Shown one piece after another: positions 23,535-32,645 of a stretch of DNA of 64,000 nt. The notes below the pieces were generated by a model, which was not told where the DNA came from, did not search any database, and saw only the letters and a list, made by a program, of their open reading frames with translations. Within the stretch, counting starts at the first letter, position 1; the number at the start of each line of letters is the position of its first letter. Where the stretch lies: positions 1-64,000 of the forward strand of contig NZ_BPQR01000016.1 in the NCBI RefSeq assembly GCF_022179345.1, given 5' to 3'. The position numbers and the translations under genes are program-made. Source of the stretch: Methylobacterium jeotgali. Lineage in GTDB: Bacteria; Pseudomonadota; Alphaproteobacteria; Rhizobiales; Beijerinckiaceae.

Positions 23535-25385
23535 TCAGTCCTGCTCCGGCTCGCTCTCCGCGAGGTCGCGGATGCGAAGCTGCGCCCGCTCGGTGCCTTT
23601 CCAGCGGTCGCAGGCCAGCGACCCGGCGACGTGCATCTCCCGGCCGATGCCGGCGAGCAGCGCCTGCCCGAGGGGCGTCTGCGCCGCCCGGAAGACGATG
23701 CCGCCGAGGATCTGCCCGTCGCGGCTGCGGAAGCGGGCGCGCACGTGGCTCTCGCCGACGAGGCCGGCATCGATGATCCGGTGCCGGGCGAGGGCGAAGA
23801 CCGGCTCCGGCGCGCCCTGTCCGAAGGGCCCGGCCCGCTCCACGAGGCGCACCAGCTCGGCGGTGGCGCCGCCCGCGCTCAGGGAGGCGTCCACGAGCAG
23901 CGCCTCGGACGCCCGCGCCTCGGCGATGGATGCCCCGAGAGCCTCGCGCAGATGGGTGTCGAGGCGCGCGAGGCCGTCGCGGGCGAGGATCTCCGGCGCG
24001 AGGCTGAGGCCGGCGGCCATGGCGTGCCCACCGCCCTTGCTGGCGAGCCCCGCCGCGACCGCACCGCGCACGGCCGCGCCGAGATCGACCCCCGCCACGG
24101 AGCGGCCGGAGGCGGTGCCGGAGCCGTCCGGGCGGAGCGCCACCGCCAGCGCCGGCCGGCCGAAGCGCTCCTTGAGCCGCGCGGCCACCAGCCCGACGAC
24201 GCCGGGGTGCCACTCCGCGGAGGCCGCGACGAGGACCGGCCGGTCCGGGTCCTTGTCGAGGGCGAAATCCATCTGCGCCTCGGCCTCGGCGACGGCCCGG
24301 GCCTCGATCGCCTGCCGCTCCCGGTTGAGGCGGTCGAGCTCGGCAGCGATCCGGGCGGCCTCCGCCGGATCGTCGGTGAGGAGCAGCCGGGCGCCGAGGC
24401 CCGCCTCGCCGATGCGGCCGCCGGCGTTGATGCGCGGCCCGACCACGTAGCCGAGGTGCCAGGACTGGGGCGCCTCGTCGAGGGAGGCGGCATCGAGCAG
24501 CGCCGCGAGCCCGCGCCGGGCCCTGGTACGCATCACGCTCAGCCCCTGCACGACGAAGGCGCGGTTCAGCCCGACGAGGGGCACCACGTCGGCGACGGTG
24601 GCGAGCGCCACGAGGTCGAGCCGGCCCTTGAGGTCGGGCTCCGGCCGGGCGTCGAAGGATCCGCTCCGGCGCAGCGCCCGGTTGAGGGCGACGAGGGTGA
24701 GGAACACGATCCCCGCCGCGCAGAGATGGCCGAGGCCGGAGAGGTCGTCGAGGCGGTTCGGGTTCACCAGCGCCCGTGTCTCGGGAAGGATCTCGGTGGC
24801 CGCGTGATGGTCGAGCACGATCGTGTCGAGCCCGAGGGCGGCGGCCTGCGCGAGCGGCTCGTGACCCGAGGTTCCGCAATCGACGGTGACGAGGAGGCTC
24901 GCCCCCTCCCCGGCGAGCCGCGCCACCGCCTCGCTGTTGGGGCCGTAGCCCTCGGTCAGGCGGTCGGGGATGTGGATGCGGACCGGCACGCCGAGCTGGC
25001 GCAGGTAGCCGGCGAGCAGCGCCGCGCTCGCCGCCCCGTCGACGTCGTAGTCGCCGAACACCGCGACGCTCTCGCCCGCACGGACGGCGCGGGCCAGCCT
25101 TTCGGCGGCGGCCTCCATGTCGAGGAGGCAGGCAGGGTCCGGCATCAGGTCGCGCAGGCGCGGGGCGAGATAGGCGGCGGCTTCCGCCGGCCGCACCCCG
25201 CGCCCGGCGAGCACGCGGGCGAGCATGTCGGGCAGGGCGTGAGCCTGGACCATCATCGCGGCCTCGGCCTGGGCGCGCGGATCGGCGCAACGCTCGTGCC
25301 AGGCGCGGCCGAGGAGCGAGCGGGAAACACCGAGGAACGGGCGCGGCGTCGCGCCCGGCGGCAGGTCGAGGGAGGAGCGGGTCAC
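23535..25385 (-). CDS. recJ: single-stranded-DNA-specific 5'-3' exonuclease RecJ
   Basis: This 616-residue protein has the DHH phosphoesterase signatures VAVFGDYDVDGAASAALLAG (about 104-123), VTVDCGTSGHEP and IVLDHHAATEI (the DHH motif binding Mn/Mg). RINAGGRIGEAGLGARLLLT and a C-terminal DHHA1 region (GKGGGHAMAAGLSLAPE) follow. It degrades 5' ends during recombination and mismatch repair. The length is normal for alphaproteobacteria. It marks the start of stable chromosomal DNA after the tRNAs. The gene-free stretch 25386-25690 holds only the terminator listed next. Confidence 0.95.
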   Translation of the reverse strand: MTRSSLDLPPGATPRPFLGVSRSLLGRAWHERCADPRAQAEAAMMVQAHALPDMLARVLAGRGVRPAEAAAYLAPRLRDLMPDPACLLDMEAAAERLARAVRAGESVAVFGDYDVDGAASAALLAGYLRQLGVPVRIHIPDRLTEGYGPNSEAVARLAGEGASLLVTVDCGTSGHEPLAQAAALGLDTIVLDHHAATEILPETRALVNPNRLDDLSGLGHLCAAGIVFLTLVALNRALRRSGSFDARPEPDLKGRLDLVALATVADVVPLVGLNRAFVVQGLSVMRTRARRGLAALLDAASLDEAPQSWHLGYVVGPRINAGGRIGEAGLGARLLLTDDPAEAARIAAELDRLNRERQAIEARAVAEAEAQMDFALDKDPDRPVLVAASAEWHPGVVGLVAARLKERFGRPALAVALRPDGSGTASGRSVAGVDLGAAVRGAVAAGLASKGGGHAMAAGLSLAPEILARDGLARLDTHLREALGASIAEARASEALLVDASLSAGGATAELVRLVERAGPFGQGAPEPVFALARHRIIDAGLVGESHVRARFRSRDGQILGGIVFRAAQTPLGQALLAGIGREMHVAGSLACDRWKGTERAQLRIRDLAESEPEQD

Positions 25386-25666
25386 GGAGGCGATGATAGC
25401 GGCGGCGGGGCCCGCGGGCAGCCGCCGGAAAGCGACAGGGAGGCCCCTTTCGGAGGCCGCCCTGCGTTTCGTCCCGCCCCGATGCCGGGCGTCGCGCCCG
25501 GCAGGCGGGATCGGAGGTTCTTGACGATCGAGTCAACGACCTTCTTCGGACATCACGGCGATGCGCATTCAGAAGGTGCTTTGGGATCGCAGGCGACGAA
25601 TGCGCCAGATCCGTCGGTGGGGCGGGGCGAGCTGTCTGGTTGGTCTGGTGGAAGCGTGGCGATTTT

Positions 25667-25690
25667 AACCGGCTCCGCCGGAGCGGAGCC
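25667..25690 (-). terminator. hairpin downstream of the oxidase subunit IV gene
   Basis: Arms GGCTCCGC (25671-25678) and GCGGAGCC (25683-25690) pair across four bases, followed on the minus strand by GGTTAAAAT. It starts nine bases after the stop at 25699. The U-tract is weak. Confidence 0.45.
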
Positions 25691-25698
25691 GGACGGCC

Positions 25699-25992
25699 TC
25701 AACCGAAGAAGAGGTAGAGGGCGAGGAGAAGCGCGACGAAGGCGGGGGCCTTCCAGCCGATCGCGGGGGCGAAGGCGGCGATCGCGCCGGCAGCGCTCGA
25801 GGCGATGACGCCGGCGATGGCCAGGAGCCAAGCCTCGTGGATGCCTCCGACCGCGAGGGCGAGGACCCAGCAGATCACCACGCCCGTCGAGATCTCGACG
25901 AAGCGGACGAAGCCCTTGTAGGTCTGCTCGTGAGTGCCGGCATCCATGGCCGAGCTGTAGCCAAGCTCGGAGATGCTCCTGGTATCGGCCAT
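25699..25992 (-). CDS. aa3-type cytochrome c oxidase subunit IV
   Basis: This 97-residue protein starts at ATG 25992 (MADTRSISELGYSSAMD). The N-terminus is soluble with HEQTYKGFVRFVEISTG, the conserved core of the bacterial aa3 oxidase subunit IV family. Three hydrophobic segments follow: VVICWVLALAVGG, WLLAIAGVIASSAAG and AFVALLLALYLFFG. Family members usually keep only one membrane helix, so this looks like a longer version. It is a small accessory subunit of the respiratory oxidase. It stands alone here, as is common. Confidence 0.85.
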   Translation of the reverse strand: MADTRSISELGYSSAMDAGTHEQTYKGFVRFVEISTGVVICWVLALAVGGIHEAWLLAIAGVIASSAAGAIAAFAPAIGWKAPAFVALLLALYLFFG

Positions 25993-26192
25993 GTCGATTC
26001 CGTCCCTTGCGCGCAGTGTTTCAAGCCCGCGCGAATTAGCGCAACCGTACCTTTGCCGCAATCGGCCGGCGCTGGACCATTCGGGGCCGTTGTCGACAGT
26101 CCATCTGGTATACCAGATGGACTGTCTAGAGGGTTTCAAGCGTTGCTGTGGGCAACGCGGCCCGGATCGCGGATCAAGCGTGCGCGATGGGT

Positions 26193-27554
26193 TCAGGCCG
26201 GCTGCGGCAGGCCGACGGCCGCGAGCGCCGCGCTCTGACGGGTGGCGAGATCGTCGAGGGAGAAGCGCTCGATCTCGGCCTCGAACAGCCGGTGGTAGTT
26301 CAGCTCGGAGCGCAGGTGCAGGAACACGGCGCCGAGCCCGACCGCGGCCCTGTCCATGAACACGAACTCCTGCGGCACCGTCACCGGGCCCTTCTCCTTG
26401 AGCGCCTGATGCACCTCGAAGGCCTGCCGGCGGCCGTAATCGCCGGGCTTGACGCCGTCGGCGACGGTGCGGACCCGGTCCTCCAGGAGCGGCCCGTAGA
26501 TGAAGCGCGCCCAGACGTTGAGGATGTCGATGAGGTCGCGGTTGAGGTCTCGGAAGCCCCAGACCTCGTAGGCGTGGACGGTGCGGGCTTCGTCACCTTC
26601 CAGCAAGCCCCGGTAGAGATCGACCACGCCGCCGACGAAGCGCGGATGGAAGATGCGGATGCAGCCGTAGTCGAGGAGGTTGATGCCGCCAGGCTCGGCC
26701 CCCTCGGTGAAGACCGTGTAGTTGCCGAGATGGGGATCGCCGTGGATCACCGCGGCGCGGCCGAACGGGTGCCACCAGGCCTTGAACATCGCCTGCGCGA
26801 TGCGGTTGCGGATCTCCACCGGGCTGTCGGCGAAGCCGAGGATGCGCTCGCCCTCGAGCCAGCCGAGGGTGAGGAGCCGGCGGGTCGACAGGTCCGTGTG
26901 CACGGCGGGCACGCGCACGGCCTCGACGTCGCGCAGCACGTCTCCGTAGAGGGCGGCGTGCCGGGCCTCGCGGGTGTAATCCAGCTCCTCGCGGACGCGG
27001 GCGCCGATTTCCTTCGCGATCTCGCGGGTGTCGAGCCAGGAGCTCATGCGGCGGTGGAGGGCGAAGGCGACTTCGAGCTGCTTGAGGTCGGCCTCCACGG
27101 CGGATTGCATATCTGGGTACTGGAGCTTGCAGGCGAGCGCCTCCCCCTCCCGCGACACGGCGCGGTGGACCTGTCCGAGGGAGGCAGCGGCGGCGGGCTT
27201 CAGGTCGAAGCTCTCGAAGCGGGACTGCCAGTCCGCCCCGAGCTCGGCCATCATGCGGCGCTTGACGAAGGCCGCGCCCATGGGCGGCGCGTCGGCCTGG
27301 AGCTTCTGCAGCTCGGCGGCGTATTCCGGCGGCAGCAGGTCGGGCACGGTGGCCAGCAGCTGCGCCACCTTCATGATCGGACCTTTGAGGCCGCCCAGCG
27401 CCTGCGCCAGGGCGGCGGCGTTGGTGGTGCCCTCCCGGCCGAACAGCCGGGCGCCGGCCATGCGCGCCGCGACCCCGCCGACATTGGCGCCGACGCGGGC
27501 GTAGCGCCCGGCGCGGGCGGAGAATCGGTTGGCTTCCGGATCGGTCTCGGACAT
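26193..27554 (-). CDS. ABC1/UbiB-family atypical kinase
   Basis: This 453-residue protein has the ABC1/ADCK core: GPIMKVAQLLATVPDLLPPE (the KxGQ-like helix region, with A in place of G), PAAAASLGQVHRAV (Ala-rich loop), ACKLQYPDM (catalytic Lys), REELDYTREA and VIHGDPHLGNYTVF (HGDPHxGN catalytic loop). The DFG-like motif is LLDYGCIRIF. Family members support ubiquinone biosynthesis or lipid homeostasis. It is shorter than UbiB and lacks C-terminal membrane helices, so it is more like the cytosolic relatives. Monocistronic. Confidence 0.85.
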   Translation of the reverse strand: MSETDPEANRFSARAGRYARVGANVGGVAARMAGARLFGREGTTNAAALAQALGGLKGPIMKVAQLLATVPDLLPPEYAAELQKLQADAPPMGAAFVKRRMMAELGADWQSRFESFDLKPAAAASLGQVHRAVSREGEALACKLQYPDMQSAVEADLKQLEVAFALHRRMSSWLDTREIAKEIGARVREELDYTREARHAALYGDVLRDVEAVRVPAVHTDLSTRRLLTLGWLEGERILGFADSPVEIRNRIAQAMFKAWWHPFGRAAVIHGDPHLGNYTVFTEGAEPGGINLLDYGCIRIFHPRFVGGVVDLYRGLLEGDEARTVHAYEVWGFRDLNRDLIDILNVWARFIYGPLLEDRVRTVADGVKPGDYGRRQAFEVHQALKEKGPVTVPQEFVFMDRAAVGLGAVFLHLRSELNYHRLFEAEIERFSLDDLATRQSAALAAVGLPQPA

Positions 27555-27658
27555 CGGGCCTGGCTGTCGCTCGGGGAGCCTTCGAGATAAGCGCCCTGCC
27601 CCGCTCCGCCAGGGCCATGGGGCGGCAGGCCGCGGTTATGTCCGAGGCGCCGCGGGGC

Positions 27659-28816
27659 TCAGCGCAGGTAGATGACGCTGTAGAGCGTGCGGCGCAGCTC
27701 GCCCTCGTTCAGCCAGACGCGGCCGTTCTCGCAGCGCTCGCGGACCCCCGGCCTCATGCGCGAGCAGTACTCGCCGGTATTGTCCTGCACGAGGTAGCGG
27801 CAGGCGCCGCCCTGCCGCCGCCGCGCGATCACGGTGCTCGAATGATCCGCGGCGAGGTCCGGGTCCTTCGGGTCGCGGTCCTGGAGGATGTACCAGGAGT
27901 AGCCGACGGTGGGCGCGCGGCCGTTGTCGAGGGCGTAGTCGACCATGGCCAGCATCCGCTCGATCTGGCGCGGCGTCGGCGGGGTCCCCGCCTCCAGCAT
28001 GTCCATGAACTCGAGCTGGTTCGCGGCGACCCGGTAGGAGATCGGCAGCAGCGGCACCGGCAGGGGGCGGCGCCGGCAGCGCGCCTCCGTCAGCCGAAGC
28101 CAGGCGTCGTTGAAGGCGTCGGCCCGCCGGCTGCGCAGCCGCTCGACGGTGGCGCCGGTGCGGCGGAAGCACTGGTTCGGCGCCCGCACGGAGGCGGAGA
28201 AGCGCAGCTTGGCGAAGGGCTTGGTGAAATGCGCGTATCCTTCGTGCGAGGGAAGGTCGCGCTCCGTGCAGAGCCCGTCGAGATTGTAGAGGAGCGCCGC
28301 CGCGTCCTCCTCGCCGCCCTCGAGCTTGTCGAAATAGGGTTCGCGCCGCCTGTTACCGTCGATCGAGATGTCGACGGCGTTGCGGCTCCAGGCGATGTCC
28401 TCCCGGTAGGAGGGATGCGCCCGGAGATGGGCCCGTACCCGCGGGTCGGGGTGATCCGCCAAGCGGCCGGGATCGGCGAAGTAAAAGCGCGTGGCGACGT
28501 CGAGCGGCGAGACCGCGACCCCGACCCGCTGCGAGATCATGTCGGCGGTGGCGTAGGCGTAGCAGATGGCGCTGTCGCCCTGCCCCACCGGGATCTCGGC
28601 GGGTTTCGGCGAGAGCCCGACGTTTCCCGGCAGAGCGTGGGTGCTCGGCGGCATCGGAATGCGCACCGGCGCGCAGGCGGGGTTGCGGGCATAGGCCGGT
28701 CGCGCCGGCAGCAGCCGGGGATCGACGCGCTCGCCCGCGCCGGCCGGCACGACCGCAAGCGCCGCAGCGAGGCCGAGCCAAGCCGCTCTCGCCCATCCTC
28801 CGAACCCCGCACCCAT
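27659..28816 (-). CDS. secreted papain-like peptidase-fold protein
   Basis: The protein has 385 residues from ATG 28816 (an upstream ATG at 28852 would add 12). The signal peptide is GGWARAAWLGLAAALAVVPA-GAG. VGQGDSAICYAYATADMISQ has the Gln/Asp...Cys-Tyr-Ala-Tyr-Ala layout of the C1 peptidase oxyanion and nucleophile region. DHSSTVIARRR (His) and LVQDNTGEYC (Asn) lie near the C-terminus in the expected order. It is therefore probably an exported cysteine peptidase or an inactive relative. The substrate is unknown. I am moderately sure of the fold and less sure of activity. Confidence 0.6.
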   Translation of the reverse strand: MGAGFGGWARAAWLGLAAALAVVPAGAGERVDPRLLPARPAYARNPACAPVRIPMPPSTHALPGNVGLSPKPAEIPVGQGDSAICYAYATADMISQRVGVAVSPLDVATRFYFADPGRLADHPDPRVRAHLRAHPSYREDIAWSRNAVDISIDGNRRREPYFDKLEGGEEDAAALLYNLDGLCTERDLPSHEGYAHFTKPFAKLRFSASVRAPNQCFRRTGATVERLRSRRADAFNDAWLRLTEARCRRRPLPVPLLPISYRVAANQLEFMDMLEAGTPPTPRQIERMLAMVDYALDNGRAPTVGYSWYILQDRDPKDPDLAADHSSTVIARRRQGGACRYLVQDNTGEYCSRMRPGVRERCENGRVWLNEGELRRTLYSVIYLR

Positions 28817-28882
28817 CCGCCGCCCCCGATTCCCGAGGGCGCGTAGCCTCATCGGCCGGAGTCCTTCAAGCGTGATGGAGGC

Positions 28883-30763
28883 TCAACCCTGCGCCTCCAT
28901 CGCCTCCAGCTCGGCGATCATGCCCTCGATCATGCCGAGCCCGATCTGCCAGAAGGACGGGTCGCCGGCATCCAGGCCGAAGGGCTTCAGAAGCTCGCCG
29001 TAGGGCTTCGAGCCGCCCGCCGAGAGCAGGGCGAAGTAGCGTTCCACGAAGCCCTCCTCGGCCTTGGCGTAGACCCCGTAGAGGGAGTTCACGAGGCAGT
29101 CGCCGAAGGCGTAGGCGTAGACGTAGAACGGCGAGTGGATGAAGTGCGGGATGTAGGCCCAGAAGGGCTCGTAGCCCGGATCCAACGTGATCGCCGGCCC
29201 CAGCGACTCGGCCTGCACCGACATCCAGAGGGCGTTGATCTCCTCCGCCGTCAGCTCGCCCTTGGCGCGGGCGAGATGGACCTTCCGCTCGAAGGAGTAG
29301 AAGGCGATCTGCCGCACCACCGTGTTGATCATGTCCTCGACCTTGGCGGCGAGCATGGCGCGCCGCTGGGTCGTGTCGGTGGTGGCTGCGAGAAGGCGGC
29401 GGAACGTCAGCATCTCGCCGAACACGCTTGCGGTCTCGGCGAGCGTCAGGGGCGTCGGCGCCATCAGCGCGCCGTTGGGGCCGGCGAGCACCTGGTGGAC
29501 GCCGTGGCCGAGCTCGTGGGCCAGCGTCATCACGTCCCGCGGCTTCCCCTGGTAGTTCACGAGCACGTAGGGGTGCACGGAGGGCACGGTCGGATGCGCG
29601 AAGGCGCCGGGCGCCTTGCCGGGCCGGGTCGGCGCGTCGATCCAGTTGCGGTCGAAGAAGTCACGGGCGATGCCCGCCATCCGCGGCGAGAAGGCGCCGT
29701 AGGCGTCGAGCACCGTGTCGCGGGCCTCGGTCCAGGGGATCACCCGCTGCTCGACCTTCGGGAGCGGCGCGTTGCGGTCCCAGTAGGGCAGCGCCTCGAC
29801 GCCGAACCACTTCGCCTTGAGCCGGTAGTAGCGGTGCGAGAGCCGCGGGTAGGCGGCGCGCACCGCCTCGACGAGGGCGGCCACCACCTCCGGCTCGACG
29901 CGGTTGGCGAGGTGGCGGGCGTCGGCCACGTCCTTGAAGCCCCGCCAGCGGTCGGAGATCTCCTTGTCCTTGGCGAGCGTGTTGGTGATGAGGGCGAAGA
30001 CCCGCAGGTTCGCCCGGAACACCTCGCTGAGCGCGCCGGCCGCCTCCCGGCGGACGGCCCCGTCCGGGTCCTGGAGCTTGTTGAGGGTCGGCTCCAGCGG
30101 CAGGCTCTCGCCGTCGACGGGGAAGCGCAGCGCCGCGATGGTCTCGTTGAAGAGCCGGTCCCAGGCGGCGTTCGAGGTCACGGACTTGTCGAGGAAGAGC
30201 TTCTCGATGCGGTCCTCGAGCTGGAAGGGCTTCTCCCGGCGCAGGTCCTCGATCCAGGGCGCGTAGCGGGCGAGCGGGCCGGCGGCCATGGCCCGGTCCA
30301 TGGTGGCGTCGTCCGCCCGGTTCAGCTCCAGGGCGAAGAACAGCAGGTTGCCGGAGGCGGCGGTGAGGCGCTCGCGGGTGTCGCCGTAGAACTTGGCCCG
30401 CCGCTCGTCGGTGGTGTCGCCCGAGTAGACGAGCCCGGCATAGGACATCAGCTTGCCGAGAAGCTCCTCGATCCCCTCGTAGGCGACCACCGCCTCGGCC
30501 AGCGCCCGCGAGGCGCCCTCCCCCTCGACGAGCGCGCCGATGCGGCCGGCGTAGCGCTCGTGGAAGCCCAGGCACTCGGCCTCGGCGCGGGCGAGGTCGT
30601 CGGCGAAGGCCGGATCGTCGAGGCCTGCGTAGAGGTCGCGCAGGTCCCATTCCGGCAGGGGCCCGAGGTCGACGGCGCGGGCCGCGGCCCGCGCTGCGGC
30701 GGCGCCCTCCGGCGTCCAGGCGCGCTGCGGCAGGTCGAGGGGCGCGTCGGCACGGATCGGCAT
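28883..30763 (-). CDS. pepF: oligoendopeptidase F (M3 family)
   Basis: The protein has 626 residues from ATG 30763 (MPIRADAPLDLPQRAW); the frame stays open further upstream but that part is shadow. The zinc motif is TLAHELGHGVHQVLAG (HELGH, about residue 415), with a downstream Glu in LAETASVFGEMLTF. The C-terminal PHFIHSPFYVYAYAFGDCLV and GGSKPYGELLKPFGLD are typical of PepF. It degrades cytoplasmic oligopeptides. It is divergent from the sigma-54 response regulator. Confidence 0.93.
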   Translation of the reverse strand: MPIRADAPLDLPQRAWTPEGAAAARAAARAVDLGPLPEWDLRDLYAGLDDPAFADDLARAEAECLGFHERYAGRIGALVEGEGASRALAEAVVAYEGIEELLGKLMSYAGLVYSGDTTDERRAKFYGDTRERLTAASGNLLFFALELNRADDATMDRAMAAGPLARYAPWIEDLRREKPFQLEDRIEKLFLDKSVTSNAAWDRLFNETIAALRFPVDGESLPLEPTLNKLQDPDGAVRREAAGALSEVFRANLRVFALITNTLAKDKEISDRWRGFKDVADARHLANRVEPEVVAALVEAVRAAYPRLSHRYYRLKAKWFGVEALPYWDRNAPLPKVEQRVIPWTEARDTVLDAYGAFSPRMAGIARDFFDRNWIDAPTRPGKAPGAFAHPTVPSVHPYVLVNYQGKPRDVMTLAHELGHGVHQVLAGPNGALMAPTPLTLAETASVFGEMLTFRRLLAATTDTTQRRAMLAAKVEDMINTVVRQIAFYSFERKVHLARAKGELTAEEINALWMSVQAESLGPAITLDPGYEPFWAYIPHFIHSPFYVYAYAFGDCLVNSLYGVYAKAEEGFVERYFALLSAGGSKPYGELLKPFGLDAGDPSFWQIGLGMIEGMIAELEAMEAQG

Positions 30764-31033
30764 CGGGGCTTGTGTCCTTGCGCGGCCGGCTGAAGCGCCG
30801 CGTTCGGGCTGAGATATCGAGCGCCCCCGGCCCCGATCAACCGGTCCGCGTCGCGATGGCGACCGCATCCCCGCAATGCCGGCCCGCGCCGCCCCGCGAA
30901 CGTCGTTAAGCGAGGCTTTACGCTCTTGGGCGACCCTGCATCTCGAATCGAAACAGGGCCGGCCGCGCCGGCGCCGCGGCCTCGCGCCCGGTGCCCGCCG
31001 CTCGCGCCCGCACATCCGGAAGTGGCGCCGTTC

Positions 31034-32524
31034 ATGACGACCACCGTTCTCATCGTCGACGACGATCCCGTGCAGCGCCGCCTCACCGAGGCGATGGTGC
31101 GCCGCTTCGGCTTCGAGGTGCGGCTCGCGGAGAACGGCGTGGACGGTCTCGCCACCCTGCGGGCGGGCGGCGACATCGACGTGGTGCTGCTCGATCTCGT
31201 CATGCCCGGCGGCCTCGACGGGATCGGCGTCATGGCCGAGATGCGCAAGGCCGGCCTCGACACGCCCGTCATCGTGCAGACCTCGAACGGCTCCATCGAC
31301 GCCGTGGTCAACGCGATGCGCGCGGGCGCCGTCGACTTCGTCGTGAAGCCCGCCGGCGCCGAGCGCCTCCAGGTCTCGATCAAGAACGCGCTCCGCGTCG
31401 ACCAGCTGGAAGAGGAGGTCCGCCGGATGCGCCGGCGCGCCAGCGGCGCGCTGACCTTCAAGGACCTCGCCTCCCGCAGCCCGGACATGGAGCGGGTGAT
31501 CCGGCTCGCCGAGCGTGCCGCCAAATCGAACATCCCCGTGCTGATCGAGGGCGAGTCCGGCGTCGGCAAGGAGGTGCTGGCCCGCGCCATCCAGGGCTCG
31601 GGCGAGCGCCGCGGCAAGCCGTTCGTCACCGTCAACTGCGGCGCGATCCCCGAGAACCTCGTGGAGTCGACCCTGTTCGGCCACGAGAAGGGGGCCTTCA
31701 CCGGCGCCACCGAGCGGCATGTCGGCAAGTTCGTCGAGGCGTCGGGCGGCACGCTCTTCCTGGACGAGATCGGCGAGCTGCCCCTCGACGCGCAGGTGAA
31801 GCTGCTGCGGGCCCTTCAGGAGGGCGAGGTCGATCCCGTCGGCGGCAAGCGCTCCGTGCGGGTCGATATCCGCCTCGTCTCGGCGACGAACCGCTCGCTC
31901 CTCGATCTCGTCAAGCAGGGCAAGTTCCGCGAGGACCTCTACTACCGCCTCAACGTCTTCCCGATGACCCTGCCGCCCCTGCGGGCCCGCCGGGAGGACA
32001 TCCCGGACCTCGCCCGCTCCTTCTGCGCGCGCTTCGCGGCGGAGGAGGGCAAGCGGGTCCGCGGCATCACCGGCGAGGCCATGGGGCTGATCAGCCGCTA
32101 CGGCTGGCCCGGCAACGTCCGACAGCTCGAGAACGCCCTGTTCCGGGCCGTGGTGCTCGCCGACGGGGACGAGCTCACCGTGGCCGAGTTCCCGCAGATC
32201 GCCGCCCAGGTCGAGGGCTTCGACGTGCGCATCCCGCCGGCCCCGAGCCGGCCGCCGGCCGCGGACGTGCCCGAGCCCGTGCGCGAGATCGTCCGCGTCG
32301 AGGTCCGCGACCCCCACGCCATGTCGCTGCTCGTCGAGGACACCGGCGAGATGAAGACCATGGAGACGCTGGAAGCCGAGGTGATCCGCTTTGCCCTCCA
32401 GTTCTACCGGGGGCGCATGTCGGAGGTCTCCCGCCGCCTCGGGATCGGCCGCTCGACCCTCTACCGCAAGCTCAAGGACCTTGGCCTCGAAGGAGAGGAC
32501 AAGGCGGACGACGCCGCGGCCTGA
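31034..32524 (+). CDS. NtrC-type sigma-54-dependent response regulator
   Basis: The protein has 496 residues. It has a receiver (VLIVDDDPVQ, phospho-acceptor D in VVLLDLVMPGG, K in FVVKPAG), then a AAA+ activator domain with GESGVGKE (Walker A), GAFTGA for sigma-54 contact (in HEKGAFTGATERH) and FLDEIGELPLDAQ (Walker B). A Fis-type helix-turn-helix closes it (GRMSEVSRRLGIGRSTLYRK). No histidine kinase is adjacent, so its partner is elsewhere. An extra segment (about 400-440) between the AAA+ domain and HTH is specific to this protein. The target genes are unknown. Confidence 0.93.
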   Translation: MTTTVLIVDDDPVQRRLTEAMVRRFGFEVRLAENGVDGLATLRAGGDIDVVLLDLVMPGGLDGIGVMAEMRKAGLDTPVIVQTSNGSIDAVVNAMRAGAVDFVVKPAGAERLQVSIKNALRVDQLEEEVRRMRRRASGALTFKDLASRSPDMERVIRLAERAAKSNIPVLIEGESGVGKEVLARAIQGSGERRGKPFVTVNCGAIPENLVESTLFGHEKGAFTGATERHVGKFVEASGGTLFLDEIGELPLDAQVKLLRALQEGEVDPVGGKRSVRVDIRLVSATNRSLLDLVKQGKFREDLYYRLNVFPMTLPPLRARREDIPDLARSFCARFAAEEGKRVRGITGEAMGLISRYGWPGNVRQLENALFRAVVLADGDELTVAEFPQIAAQVEGFDVRIPPAPSRPPAADVPEPVREIVRVEVRDPHAMSLLVEDTGEMKTMETLEAEVIRFALQFYRGRMSEVSRRLGIGRSTLYRKLKDLGLEGEDKADDAAA

Positions 32525-32645
32525 GCGGCCCCGGCCGGTGCCGATCCGCACCGTCGCCGGGACCTCGATTGCCTAAGGCCCCGCTCGAACCGATATTGTC
32601 AGGATCCGGTCGGCCGCCCGTGGCCGCCTCTCCGGGAGACAGGAC

